Below are positions 41,018-49,320 of a DNA stretch of 58,575 bases, piece after piece. Under the pieces are notes generated by a model. That model did no database searches, was not told the origin of the DNA, and saw only the letters and a list, made by a program, of their open reading frames with translations. A program made the translations under genes and the position numbers. Positions within the stretch are counted from its first letter, which is position 1. Every line of letters starts with the position of its first letter. The stretch spans positions 1-58,575 of the forward strand of contig JALOKU010000031.1 of NCBI GenBank assembly GCA_025456345.1, in the 5' to 3' direction. The DNA is from Vicinamibacterales bacterium (lineage in GTDB: Bacteria; Acidobacteriota; Vicinamibacteria; Vicinamibacterales; JAKQTR01).

Positions 41018-41617
41018 TCAGAACACCACGCGCATGGCGGCGCCCCGGCGCCCATGCCCTGCGATCGGTGCGAGAGACACCCTGGCAGGGCCGTCGCTGC
41101 TGTAGAACAGCGTGGACTTGCCTGGAACCAGCGCGCCGACGGCGGCGCCGATTCCTGCTCCCACGACGGGGAGGGCGAGAGCGGTCCCGTAGACGCCCTT
41201 CCCACGGCTGTTGCACTCTTCCGGCGTACTGCAGGGGCTGTCCTGAGGCCCGGCCGCGATGAGGAGCATCAGGGCGAGTCCGAGGCCCACACCGGCTCCG
41301 GTGCCCGCATCGCGCATCACGGACCGGCGGTTCTTCCCCTCAATCGCCACGATGTCTGCGGCGGGAAACGACTTCACGCGGCTGCCTTCCAAGACAATGG
41401 CGGTATCGGACAGGCTGCTGACGCGGCCCTTGGTGGACTGGCCGTCGCGGGTCCGGACAACCACCGTGGTGCCTACGGGCACGACGCCGGGCAGCGCGTA
41501 CCAGGCCGGCGCCGCGGGGACCTGCGGCTGGGCGGCGGCGGGGGAGGGGGCCGCGATTGCCAGGGCGAGCGCGCCAAGAATCGCGGCGGCGGATGCGCGG
41601 TCGGGCAGGTGCGTCAT
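41018..41617 (-). CDS. Exported small protein with Gly-rich membrane segments
   Basis: A 199-aa protein with a signal peptide ('GALALAIAAPSPAAAQPQ') and a short beta-rich module 'TTVVVRTRDGQSTKGRVSSL' that resembles a small SH3/Sm-like barrel. Two Gly/Ala-rich hydrophobic stretches follow ('GAGVGLGLALMLLIAAGP', 'GTALALPVVGAGIGAAVGAL'), of the glycine-zipper kind seen in envelope proteins. Two Cys in 'SPCSTPEECNS' could form a disulfide. GGAGGAC is seven bases before the ATG. I do not recognise a named family; an envelope-associated role is inferred. Confidence 0.7.
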   Translation of the reverse strand: MTHLPDRASAAAILGALALAIAAPSPAAAQPQVPAAPAWYALPGVVPVGTTVVVRTRDGQSTKGRVSSLSDTAIVLEGSRVKSFPAADIVAIEGKNRRSVMRDAGTGAGVGLGLALMLLIAAGPQDSPCSTPEECNSRGKGVYGTALALPVVGAGIGAAVGALVPGKSTLFYSSDGPARVSLAPIAGHGRRGAAMRVVF

Positions 41618-41724
41618 GGCGTCCTCCTTGTAGCGACACCCACAAGGTACGCCTGGGCGGGTGAGAAGTCCTGAGCGTGGTCTGATGTTTCGGTGAAACG
41701 AGGCCGGTCGTGCCGCCCGGCCGG

Positions 41725-43031
41725 CTACCGGGTCGCTGCGCCGCAGCGAGACGCCTGCTTCAGCCATCGCACGGCCGCCGCCAGCGTCGCATCGTCGCCC
41801 GGCCACGCCGGCTTCCCGGCTTCGACAATCTCGTCGGGCTCGATCTGGCCGCCATATCGCTTGCCCGTGCGGTCGGCGCCCACGGCTGTCGTCAGTGCGA
41901 TCATGCTGCCGTCGGGCAGCGGGAACGTGTCATTGGACGTGGAGAGGCCTGCCGTCGGCAACCCGAACGAGCGGGTGCGGGGGCGGCTGCGGAAGGCGAT
42001 GGCCACGAATTCTCCGGAACTGCCCGTTTGCGGGCCGGTGAGCACCGCCACCCAGGCCGACTGGAGATCGTTCAGCGCGGGAGGCGGGGCGACGGCGAAG
42101 CGCGGGTCGGCCGCCGTCCACTTGTCGCTCTTGCCGTCGCGCCCCTCGAAGGAGCCGAGGACGCCGCTCCCGAGCAGCGGCGTCAGGCCGGCGATCATCG
42201 GCCACATGTTGCCTCCGCCGTTTGTCCGGAGGTCCACCACCCAACCGCAGCCGGCCGACGATCTGACGGCGGCCAGCGCTTCGTGCGCGCGCGTTGCGTA
42301 GGCGCGTCCCGCTTCGGGGTCTCCGCCGCCGTAGGCCGGCACGCCGATGTAGCCAACGCCTTCAGGCAGGGACCGCACGTCGGCGGGCGGGTTCTCCGTG
42401 CCGCCCGACTTGAACTTCGACGCGGCGGCCGGGCGCATGAAGTAGCTGTGACGGTCGTTGAGCCGTGACAAGAGCGTCTGAATCGCGGGATACACATCGG
42501 AAGACTGCCCGGCGCCGGCCGCCAGCCCGCGCACCTCCGGTTCCACGGCGGCCCAGTCGACCGTGTCGGCGCGCAGCGCGTTGGTCTTCACGATCGAGAT
42601 CGCGGCCTCGAGCACCTCCGCCGCATCGGGCGCGATGGCGCCGGCGGGCGCGGGAGCTCCGTCGAGGCGCAGGTTGCGGACCGTGACGCTGCCGCCGCCG
42701 GGCTGGAGCAACACGCCGAACGCGAGCGACGTGGCGTCGGCGGCGACGGGCAGCGAGACCACGCGGCGCGTCCACGCCGAGTCACCCAGCAATGGGTTGT
42801 CCATCCCGTTCTCGAGCAGCAGCATGTCCGCGTTGCGATCCACCCGCAGCCAGAGCGTGGCGCCGCCCTTCGCGCCGGCGGTCTGCACGTCGGCGGACAG
42901 CCTCCCATCGCGTAGGCGGCGCTGTCGCTTCCGGCTAGCTTCCAGCCAGAGGCCTGCCACGCCGTCGCGCGCGTGCCACTCAGCGCAAGCGGCAGTAAGA
43001 CCAGCGCCAGCGCCGAAGGACGCACATGCAT
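41725..43031 (-). CDS. S41-family peptidase with a frameshift near the N-terminus
   Basis: A C-terminal-processing-type serine peptidase of about 435 aa if one base is restored. The signal peptide begins at ATG 43031 ('MHVRPSALALVLLPLALSG') and runs to '...SDSAAYAMG' in one frame. At about 42904 (ATGGG/AGG) the reading changes to a second frame ('RLSADVQTAGAKGGATLWLR') that stays open to 41725. The catalytic Ser region is 'GPQTGSSGEFVAIAFRSRPR', with 'GWVVDLRTNGGGNMWPMI' upstream, as in tail-specific proteases. One inserted G would heal the gene, so either a recent mutation or a sequencing error in a G run is possible. Signal peptide and core are otherwise intact. Confidence 0.8.
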
Positions 43032-43074
43032 GATGCCTTCTCGCCCCGGAAGTCCGCCCCGTGGCGGGGTCTCG

Positions 43075-43779
43075 CTACCGCCGCACGTACCCGTCCGATC
43101 CCGCGTCCACTCTACGCGGGCCGTCACAAGCTGTTCCCGACGTGATTCGAACCTGTGGCCTTCGGCTCCGCAAAGAAAGTGATAGCCCGAGCGCGGCGCC
43201 TGACGGCGGGTGTTCAGCGGTTCGGCCGCGTGTTTTCATCACGCGGCCTGTCACCCGCTCCGCCAGCAGCAGCGCCTCCAGCTCCGCGGTGCTGAGCTGG
43301 TACTCGACCCCTCTGACTTCTGCCCCGGGAGGAAGGAAGCCGCTCCTGGCCCAGGAGGCCCCGACGTAGTAGAGCCGGACCGGGCGCGGTCCGGCACCCT
43401 CGAGCGTCAACTCCATCCGGGTGTTTCGAATGACGTTCGGGTTGGAGGTCACCGACGGCAGGGCCACCAGCACGATGCCGTCGGGAGGACCGGCGGGCTC
43501 GGTCCCCGTGAACTGGCCCCACAGCAGCAGCGACGCCGCCGATGGCGTCTTGTCCGGGCCGGGCGGCGTGAGCGCGAGCCGGACGGTGGTGGTGTTGGTC
43601 CCGGCCACGTACTCCGACGTCAGCTCACCGTCGGTGCGTGGGAAGAGCTGGTACGGCGCCGGCAATTGGGGCGCCGCCGCGAAGATGCCGAGCGTCCCGG
43701 CCACCGCCAGGGCCAGCGCGGCAGCCGCGACCAGCGGCAGGCGCCTGTGCCGCACGGCCAGACCTGACCATCGAGCCAT
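43075..43779 (-). CDS. Membrane-anchored hypothetical protein with an anomalous C-terminal tail
   Basis: A 234-aa protein with one N-terminal TM helix ('LPLVAAAALALAVAGTLGIF') followed by a periplasmic beta-rich region ('ELTSEYVAGTNTTTVRLALT', 'RPVRLYYVGASWARSGFLPP'). The last roughly 40 codons (below 43200) run through a tRNA-like fragment and have no protein character, so the original C-terminus was probably replaced by a rearrangement. GGAGGGGGA precedes the ATG at 43779. I do not recognise a family. Confidence 0.6.
   Translation of the reverse strand: MARWSGLAVRHRRLPLVAAAALALAVAGTLGIFAAAPQLPAPYQLFPRTDGELTSEYVAGTNTTTVRLALTPPGPDKTPSAASLLLWGQFTGTEPAGPPDGIVLVALPSVTSNPNVIRNTRMELTLEGAGPRPVRLYYVGASWARSGFLPPGAEVRGVEYQLSTAELEALLLAERVTGRVMKTRGRTAEHPPSGAALGLSLSLRSRRPQVRITSGTACDGPRRVDAGSDGYVRR
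43132..43169 (-). other. tRNA 3'-half-like fragment (possible old attachment site)
   Basis: The minus strand reads GGAGCCGAAGGCCACAGGTTC then GAATCACGTCGGGAACA. The GGTTCGAATC core and the following acceptor-like GGGAACA are typical of a tRNA T-arm and 3' end, but the T stem has two mismatches, no matching 5' acceptor half (GTTCCC) is found upstream, and no CCA is encoded. Such 3' fragments are left by integration or excision at tRNA genes. Confidence 0.55.
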
Positions 43780-43983
43780 ACAGTCCCCCTCCCACGACAC
43801 GCGTAGCCGGCAGCCCGCCGTCACGGCATCCGGGCCTTGAAGGACGCTGTCGGCCGAGCCCGCGAACCCCGCTTCAATCTGCGCCGATGCCGCCCGGCTG
43901 TCAAGGGGCTGGCGACGGGGGGCTGGCGACGGAAGCCCGCCTCCCGCCTCCCGGACGAATTCCCGTGGCGCCGGGAGCCCGGA

Positions 43984-43995
43984 GGGGTATGCTGA
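43984..43995 (+). promoter_or_regulatory. Shared promoter-like motif GGGGTATGCTGA, copy 1
   Basis: TATGCT (43988-43993) is a fair -10 box for the DUF4440 gene at 44080. The 12-base string recurs at 57267-57278 ahead of the DUF3303/DUF4440 genes. The surrounding 43780-44079 gap also has a GGGGCTGGCGACGG direct repeat near 43910 but no gene. Confidence 0.45.
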
Positions 43996-44079
43996 GTCGG
44001 GCTACCACCCAACCCGTCAACCGCGCACGCCCGCGTGCGCTTGCGTGAGGCTTGCCTCGCGTCCAGGAAAGGCCGATCT

Positions 44080-44928
44080 ATGAAGACGACTTCCATCGCG
44101 CTCCTCGCACTGACCGTGGCGTGTGCCGCGGCCTGCGCCCCCAAGGTGAACGACGCCGCCGACGTGCAGGCGATCAAGGACACCGGACCCGCCTACGACA
44201 AGTTCGCGAACGCGAGCGACGCGGCGGGGCTGGCCTCCGAGTTCTACTCGCCCGACGGGATCCGGATGGACCCGAACCAGCCGGCCTCTGCGGGCACGGC
44301 CGCCATCCGCGCGACGCTCGAGAAGTCCTACGCACAGTCGACGGAGAACGTCCGCAACGTGATCGACGATGTCCGCGTGGCGGGCGCCTTCGCGATGGCG
44401 AAGGGGACCTTCGAGGGGACGAGCACGCCGAAGGCCGGCGGCGCCGCCGTGCCGGTGAAAGGCAAGTTCGTCACGCTGTACGAGCGGCAGGCGAACGGGT
44501 CGTGGAAGGCCGTGTGGGACATCTTCAACAGCGACCTTCCCGCGCCCGGCGCGACGGCGGACGGCGCCGACGAGCAGGCGATCATGAAGATCGAGCGGGA
44601 CTGGGCCGCCGCGATGGTCAAGGGCGACATGTCGGTGCTCGAGAGCAACCTGGCGAAGGAGTGGACGCTGACCGAGGACGGCCAGACGACGACGCGGGAA
44701 CAGGCACTCGGCGCGTTCAAGAGCGGCGCCTACAAGGTGGAGTCGGCCGCGCTGCGTGACATGAGCGTCTTTGTCGCAGGCGACGCCGCCATCGCGACGA
44801 TGGTGGTGGAGACGAAGGGGACGATGATGGGCAAGCCGGTGCCGCCCCTGTCGCGCAGCACCGACTTCTTCGTGAAGCGCGACGGCCGGTGGCAGGCCGT
44901 CAGCACGCAGAACACGGCGATCAAGTAG
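44080..44928 (+). CDS. Tandem DUF4440/NTF2-like lipoprotein, paralogue 1
   Basis: A 282-aa lipoprotein candidate (signal 'ALLALTVACAAACAP', Cys near residue 19) with two DUF4440/SnoaL-like cone domains: 'NDAADVQAIKDTGPAYDKFA' to 'WKAVWDIFNSDLPAPG', and 'EQAIMKIERDWAAAMVKGDM' to 'STDFFVKRDGRWQAVSTQNT'. Each domain has the expected start helix and end strand. These folds bind small hydrophobic ligands or act as isomerases, but no catalytic pair is certain. A paralogue of the same layout lies at 57672. The ATG at 44080 opens the signal peptide. It ends at a strong hairpin shared with the convergent lipoprotein gene. Confidence 0.85.
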   Translation: MKTTSIALLALTVACAAACAPKVNDAADVQAIKDTGPAYDKFANASDAAGLASEFYSPDGIRMDPNQPASAGTAAIRATLEKSYAQSTENVRNVIDDVRVAGAFAMAKGTFEGTSTPKAGGAAVPVKGKFVTLYERQANGSWKAVWDIFNSDLPAPGATADGADEQAIMKIERDWAAAMVKGDMSVLESNLAKEWTLTEDGQTTTREQALGAFKSGAYKVESAALRDMSVFVAGDAAIATMVVETKGTMMGKPVPPLSRSTDFFVKRDGRWQAVSTQNTAIK

Positions 44929-44954
44929 CGCCGGCGCGCCAGCACGACCCGGGA

Positions 44955-44985
44955 GGAGCGCAGCGCCGTCCAGGCGCTGCGCTCC
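44955..44985. terminator. Bidirectional terminator hairpin
   Basis: GGAGCGCAGCGCC and GGCGCTGCGCTCC form a perfect 13-bp stem with a 5-base loop between two convergent stop codons. No clear U tract follows, so termination efficiency is uncertain. Confidence 0.75.
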
Positions 44986-45429
44986 CTATTGGCGCACCAG
45001 CGTCAGGTAGAGCTTCGCCTCCTCGTAGTTGCCCGTGTTGAAGTCGAACAGCGCGTTCGCCCCGTTCAACGTCAGGTTGTTCCCGCTGAAGGTCATGTCG
45101 AACTGCTGGTTCCCGGAGGAGCCGGTCCGCGTCAGCGTCATGACATCGGAACTGGCTGACCACGCGCCGGTCTGTACGACCGGGGCCTGCCCGGGCTGGG
45201 CCAGCGTGAACGTGTAGTTGTTGCCGGAGAAGGCGAGGGTGACGGTCCCGCCCTGGGCAACCACGTCGATGCGCCGGCTGGAACTGGCGATGCTCACGAA
45301 CTCGGCCTTCGTGGCGCGCCAGGTGCCTTCGAGCGTCTGGGCGGTCGGGGCGCTCGGGCTCGAACCGTCTTTGTCGCAGGCGGGAGCCAGGATGGCCGCC
45401 GCGACGAGCGTTGCGATAGGGAACCGCAT
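44986..45429 (-). CDS. Lipocalin-like lipoprotein
   Basis: A 147-aa lipoprotein candidate ('LVAAAILAPACDKDGSSPSA', lipobox Cys near residue 18) followed by an eight-strand-type sequence with repeated turns ('GTWRATKAEFVSIAS', 'TVTLAFSGNNYTFTLAQPG', 'FDMTFSGNNLTLNGANALFD'), which suggests a small beta-barrel of the lipocalin kind. ATG 45429 has GGAG six bases upstream, better than the ATG at 45435. No ligand can be predicted. Probably a periplasmic or surface binding protein. Confidence 0.72.
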   Translation of the reverse strand: MRFPIATLVAAAILAPACDKDGSSPSAPTAQTLEGTWRATKAEFVSIASSSRRIDVVAQGGTVTLAFSGNNYTFTLAQPGQAPVVQTGAWSASSDVMTLTRTGSSGNQQFDMTFSGNNLTLNGANALFDFNTGNYEEAKLYLTLVRQ

Positions 45430-45447
45430 GGACATCTCCGCGGGGGC

Positions 45448-45741
45448 CTATGGCGCGAGGCTGACCTCGTATTCCTCCCGCACGGGCGGGGCGGCCAGCA
45501 CGTCCTTCATCTTGGCCACCTGCTGCTGATAGAAGCCGCTGACCTCGGCCGCCCTCATGTCGGCCTCCGTTTCCCAGAGGGTAATCGTGAGGCCCTTGTC
45601 CGTCTTGTGGTCGTGCAGCAGGTACAGCCCCTTGAATCCCTTCTGCTGCTTGCAGGCCGGCACGATGGAGTCCCGCTCGATGCGGAGGACGTCGTCTGTC
45701 TTGCCGGGCAGTGTGGTTGCGACCGTCACTCTGGCGTACAC
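45448..45741 (-). CDS. Antibiotic biosynthesis monooxygenase (ABM)-domain protein
   Basis: A 97-aa ferredoxin-like (dimeric alpha/beta-barrel) protein with the ABM pattern 'YARVTVATTLPGKTDDVLRI', 'ACKQQKGFKGLYLLHDHKTD' and 'LTITLWETEADMRAAEVS'. Family members act as cofactor-free monooxygenases or are of unknown role; the small size gives little more. It is 18 bases upstream of the lipocalin-like gene in the same direction. Confidence 0.85.
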   Translation of the reverse strand: MYARVTVATTLPGKTDDVLRIERDSIVPACKQQKGFKGLYLLHDHKTDKGLTITLWETEADMRAAEVSGFYQQQVAKMKDVLAAPPVREEYEVSLAP

Positions 45742-45932
45742 GTCTTGCCTCCTTGCTTGAATGCCGCGCGACTCAGATCTGGCAGGTGTTGGCCGGGCGG
45801 ACCGCGGGCGGCAGCAGGACGGGCATGGCGCGTCATGGCGATACTTCCTTAGCGCCTGGCTTTCGAGGGGAATTGTCAGGCCGAGTGTGCGCCCGGGCGG
45901 GCAGGGCTGTCAAATGGCCGTCCCCCCGGGTG

Positions 45933-47321
45933 TCAGCGCGCGCGCTGGCGCCACACGTCGAGTTGCTGCCGCATCCGCGGCTCCCGTCCGGCGTGTGCCG
46001 GCTGCCCGGCCAGATTGCGGATTTCTCCCGGGTCGTGCTGAAGATCGAAGAGCTGCTGGAAGCCGAACTCCGGCCACTCGATGTACTTCCAGTCCCGGCG
46101 GATCACGCCCTGCGAAGTCGGGATGCGGTTCTTGCTGGTGACGGTCGGGTGCTCGTAGAAGAACTCGTCGCGCCAGTCCGGCGGCCGAGCGCTCAGGTAG
46201 AGCGCGCCCAGATCCCGGCCCTGCATCACCCCGGGCACGGCAAGCCCGGCCGCGGCGAGGAGCGTTGGCGCCACGTCGAGGTTGAGCGCGAACTCGCCGC
46301 GCGTCATGCCTCGCCGCCCAGGCGCCAGCCGCGGGTCGCGCACGACGAGCGGCACCCGAATCGACTCCTCGTAGGGGTACCACTTGTCGGCCAGGCCGCG
46401 GTCGGCCTGGAAGTACCCGTTGTCGCCGATGACCGCGATGAGCGTGGTGTCGTACACGCCCTGGGCCTGAAGCTCGCCGGCGATGCGGCCGATGGCGTCG
46501 TCGACCTCGGTGATGAGCCGGTAGTACCGGGTCATGTAAGCCTGATAACGCTCCGGCGTGTCGAACCGCCAGTGATAGCGGACCCGGCCTTCATTGGCCT
46601 CGTTCGACAGAAACGGCGGCAGCGCCGCCATGTAGGCCGGGTCGCCGCGCAGGGGCGGCGGGATCGTCACGCCGTCGTAGAGCTTCGCGCTCCAGTCCTG
46701 GGGAAGGTACTGCTCCGGCGCATTGTCCTCGGCGTGGGGCGCGAAGAAACCGACCGTGAGCGCGAAGGACTTGTCTTTCGGTCGCGCCTGGAGGAATTCG
46801 ATTGCGTCGCGGGCGTTCTTCTCGGTCACGTGGATGCGCTCGCCGCCCGGGCCGGCCATCCAGTGCGTGCCTTCGTACGCGCGGAGGACGTCGAAGTCGC
46901 CTTGACGGGGCTGGCCGATGCCGTACTTGCCCACGTAGCCGGTCCAGTAGCCGGCGCGGCGGAGCAGGGCGGGGTAGGTTTCTGAGAAGGCCTCGGGCGC
47001 GATGGCGCGGCCGAACTCCGTGATGCCGTGGCGCGACATGTACTGCCCGGTCAGCAGCGTCGCCCGGCTCACCATGCAGATCGCCGTGGTCACCCGCGCC
47101 TGCTCGAAGCGCACGCCTTGCCTGGCCAGTTCGTCGATCCGGGGCGTGCGCACGCTGCTGTTGCCCGCCGCGCCGAGCGCATCCCACCGGACATCGTCGA
47201 GGATGAGCAGCACGACGTTGAGGGGCTGGGGCGGGCTCTTCGGCGTCTGCGCCGGCGCCGGCCCGGCGGTCAGCAGCAAAAGGATCGCCGTCGTCAGTAC
47301 CGTCCTGCGAACAGTCATCAT
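45933..47321 (-). CDS. Exported sulfatase-family hydrolase
   Basis: A 462-aa sulfatase with a signal peptide ('VLTTAILLLLTAGPAPAQTP'). The metal-binding start 'NVVLLILDDVRWDALGAAG' and the block 'TAICMVSRATLLTGQYMSRH' contain the position of the catalytic formylglycine. Here the core is C-M-V-S-R instead of the usual C-x-P-S-R, so Pro is missing. Later motifs 'DNAPEQYLPQDWS', 'VIGDNGYFQADRGLADKWYP' and the C-terminal 'FGFQQLFDLQHDPGEIRNLA' are normal. The substrate, probably a sulfated sugar or ester, is unknown. ATG 47321 (or 47318) lies 4 bases after the stop of the upstream membrane-protein gene. Confidence 0.9.
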   Translation of the reverse strand: MMTVRRTVLTTAILLLLTAGPAPAQTPKSPPQPLNVVLLILDDVRWDALGAAGNSSVRTPRIDELARQGVRFEQARVTTAICMVSRATLLTGQYMSRHGITEFGRAIAPEAFSETYPALLRRAGYWTGYVGKYGIGQPRQGDFDVLRAYEGTHWMAGPGGERIHVTEKNARDAIEFLQARPKDKSFALTVGFFAPHAEDNAPEQYLPQDWSAKLYDGVTIPPPLRGDPAYMAALPPFLSNEANEGRVRYHWRFDTPERYQAYMTRYYRLITEVDDAIGRIAGELQAQGVYDTTLIAVIGDNGYFQADRGLADKWYPYEESIRVPLVVRDPRLAPGRRGMTRGEFALNLDVAPTLLAAAGLAVPGVMQGRDLGALYLSARPPDWRDEFFYEHPTVTSKNRIPTSQGVIRRDWKYIEWPEFGFQQLFDLQHDPGEIRNLAGQPAHAGREPRMRQQLDVWRQRAR

Positions 47322-47325
47322 GACG

Positions 47326-47613
47326 CTACTGCACGTCAATCTCGATGCCCCCGGCGACACGCGCGGCGAAGTTGTAGAGCCACGCCGCGATGATCGCCGC
47401 GATGAAGCCGAGGCCGCCGTAGAAGATCGGCAGGAGCACAAGCGCGGCCACGCCGGCCAGGCCTCCCGCGAGCGGGCCGAACGCGTTCTCTGCGTTGAAT
47501 CCGCCCACAACGGCCGCCACCGACACGATGGCGCCGACCACCAGGCCCAGCGCGCCATAAAGCACGCCCGCCACTTTGCCCAGCGAGAGCGGCTCGATCC
47601 GCTTGATGACCAT
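47326..47613 (-). CDS. Small membrane protein (DUF3566-like) upstream of the sulfatase
   Basis: A 95-aa protein with two hydrophobic helices ('VAGVLYGALGLVVGAIVSVA' and 'ALVLLPIFYGGLGFIAAIIA') flanked by short soluble ends ('MVIKRIEPLSLGKVAG', 'LYNFAARVAGGIEIDVQ'). The start and end patterns resemble DUF3566 transmembrane proteins, a family of unknown function. It precedes the sulfatase by 4 bases and is likely co-transcribed. Confidence 0.75.
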   Translation of the reverse strand: MVIKRIEPLSLGKVAGVLYGALGLVVGAIVSVAAVVGGFNAENAFGPLAGGLAGVAALVLLPIFYGGLGFIAAIIAAWLYNFAARVAGGIEIDVQ

Positions 47614-47672
47614 CAGTACGTCTCCTTTGCGCGCACTATAGCGCATCCGCACGGGCTCCCAGGATGTACTCA

Positions 47673-47723
47673 GGGGTCGGGACTAATTACGTACACGCTC
47701 CGCGGACGATGACGAAACCGTCA
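47673..47723. repeat. REP-like element, copy 3
   Basis: Head GGGGTCGGGACTAATTACG plus the hairpin TGACG-AAAC-CGTCA. It supplies the stop codon (TTA on the plus strand) and the last C-terminal codons of the minus-strand methyltransferase-like gene. Confidence 0.87.
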
Positions 47724-48456
47724 CCGGGCCGCGCCAGGGGACGAGCATCGGCACCTGTTGCTGGTAGCGCCTGTAGACGTCGCCGAAGTCCGCAACGAGA
47801 TCCCGCTCCTCGAGCAGCGTGCCGGCGACGATCCAGCCGCTCCAGAGGATCGACAGCAGGAGGCCGTCGGCCATCATCTGCGGCCGGATCCACAGCAGGG
47901 CGAGGACGCATGCATAGAGCGGATGGCGGACCCAGCGGAACGGGCCCTCGACGCTGAACGGCGCCATTCGCAGGGCCTCTCCGCGCCAGTGCGCGCGAAT
48001 CGGCCTGAGGCCGAAGATGTCGAGCGTACGGCGCACGCGGTAGCCGCTGACGACGAGGAGGGCGGCCGCGACGCCGTTCAGGGCCAGCGCGATCCCCCGC
48101 GCCGCGCCGTCGAGCCGGACGACCGGTATGGGAACGCGCTGCCAGAAGACGACGACCAGGAGCAGCGTGAGGCCCGAGCAGATCGCGAAGAACGCGCCGT
48201 CGTAGCGGGCCGGGACAACGCGCGCGAGGCGCGCGCGGCAGGGTCGGCGGACCATGCAGCTGTGCTGCGCGAAGAAGAGGAACGACAGGCCCGCGTCCCA
48301 CGCCAGGGCGGCGGCTGGCGTCCAGCCGAGCGGGACGAGCGTCGGGCGGCCGGCCCAGGCGAACAGGCCCATCGAGGCGACGCCGGTCGCGACGGCCAGC
48401 GCCATCATCAGGCGGTCGGCGATCTTGGTCCTGCGGTCCACGGCACTTCTCTCCAT
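47683..48456 (-). CDS. Isoprenylcysteine methyltransferase-like membrane protein
   Basis: A 257-aa polytopic protein of the ICMT/PEMT-like membrane methyltransferase type, with about five TM helices. The C-terminal signature 'VRHPLYACVLALLWIRPQ' and 'LEERDLVADFGDVYRRYQQQ' matches the SAM-binding 'RHPxY' and 'xEExxLxxxFGxxYxxY' motifs. Substrate is unknown; bacterial members methylate lipids or are uncharacterised. The last 14 codons come from the REP-like element at 47673. It starts 9 bases downstream of the toxin gene's end. Confidence 0.83.
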   Translation of the reverse strand: MERSAVDRRTKIADRLMMALAVATGVASMGLFAWAGRPTLVPLGWTPAAALAWDAGLSFLFFAQHSCMVRRPCRARLARVVPARYDGAFFAICSGLTLLLVVVFWQRVPIPVVRLDGAARGIALALNGVAAALLVVSGYRVRRTLDIFGLRPIRAHWRGEALRMAPFSVEGPFRWVRHPLYACVLALLWIRPQMMADGLLLSILWSGWIVAGTLLEERDLVADFGDVYRRYQQQVPMLVPWRGPVTVSSSSAERVRN

Positions 48457-48465
48457 CGACCCTGG

Positions 48466-49320
48466 TTAGCCAGCCTCGCGCGCCATCGCCAGCACGGGAT
48501 CCAGCCACTGCGCAAGAAGCTGGTGCGCCTCTCTCACGCTCGCGATCGGGCAGACTCCCCGCGCTTCCCGGCGGTAGGCGACGGCGAGCCCGTTCGGTGG
48601 AGGCGGCAGTCGCTCGGGCACGGCATGGGTCGCACGGCGGTTGAAGACGCGTTGGACAGCGTCTCGAAGCAGCCCGGCGTCGATGCCCTCGTGCTGCCGA
48701 ATGAGCAGCAGATCCACGAGATCTCTCGCGCGTGTGGTTCCGCCGCCTTGGTACGTTCGCGAGTACGCGTGCAGTTTCTCGGCGACCTGCCGCTCCAGCG
48801 GAATCAGCAAGACCTCGAACGGGCCGAGTCCCAACTCGGCCAGGAGTCCTGGCCGCCACCGGGGCTGAGCATCCCAGGGATCAGGCGGCGCGACCGTGAC
48901 ATCCACCTGGAGTGGCTCGAACGGCCGACCGGCAACGGCGCTCTCCAGCTTGAACCGCACAGCCAGGCCGACACCCGCGTCGCGCAACTCCTCACTCCCA
49001 ACGACGGCGAAGCTGAAGTGATCGCCGGCGTCCTCCATGGCGGCGCGCTGGAGGTCGGCACGGGCTGCCCCGGCGCCGTGCACGTGATCGGCGTCCAGGT
49101 CGATTGAGACTCGTGCGCGCGCGCCGAGCCTGGTATCGAGCGCCAACCCGCCCTTGAGCGCCCAGCTCTCCGGCGCCACGCTCATCAGGCGCACCAGCAA
49201 TCGCTCGAGAGCGGCCTGGCGACGCACCACGTATGCGGGTACACCGAGGCGGCGGGCACGCTCGCGCAGCCTGGCCTCGACCGCGGCACGAAACGCGGCG
49301 GGTGTGGCGTACTCACGCAC
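48466..49320 (-). CDS. abiEii: AbiEii-type nucleotidyltransferase toxin
   Basis: A 284-aa nucleotidyltransferase of the AbiEii/AbiGii family, the toxin of type IV-style AbiE systems; characterised members block growth by modifying tRNA or nucleotides. The NTase signature is 'ESWALKGGLALDTRLGARAR' with 'VSIDLDADHVHG', and 'VAEKLHAYSRTYQGGGTTRA' and 'ARDLVDLLLI' are the usual later blocks. The GTG at 49320 is chosen because GGAGG lies nine bases upstream and it overlaps the antitoxin stop by eight bases, the normal coupling; an ATG at 49350 is in frame but unsupported. Phage defence is the usual role of the pair. Confidence 0.9.
   Translation of the reverse strand: MREYATPAAFRAAVEARLRERARRLGVPAYVVRRQAALERLLVRLMSVAPESWALKGGLALDTRLGARARVSIDLDADHVHGAGAARADLQRAAMEDAGDHFSFAVVGSEELRDAGVGLAVRFKLESAVAGRPFEPLQVDVTVAPPDPWDAQPRWRPGLLAELGLGPFEVLLIPLERQVAEKLHAYSRTYQGGGTTRARDLVDLLLIRQHEGIDAGLLRDAVQRVFNRRATHAVPERLPPPPNGLAVAYRREARGVCPIASVREAHQLLAQWLDPVLAMAREAG

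Noticed and set aside
43125-43220. Intact tRNA gene on the minus strand
   Set aside because: Only the T-arm and 3' acceptor resemble tRNA; the 5' acceptor and D arm are missing and the T stem has mismatches.
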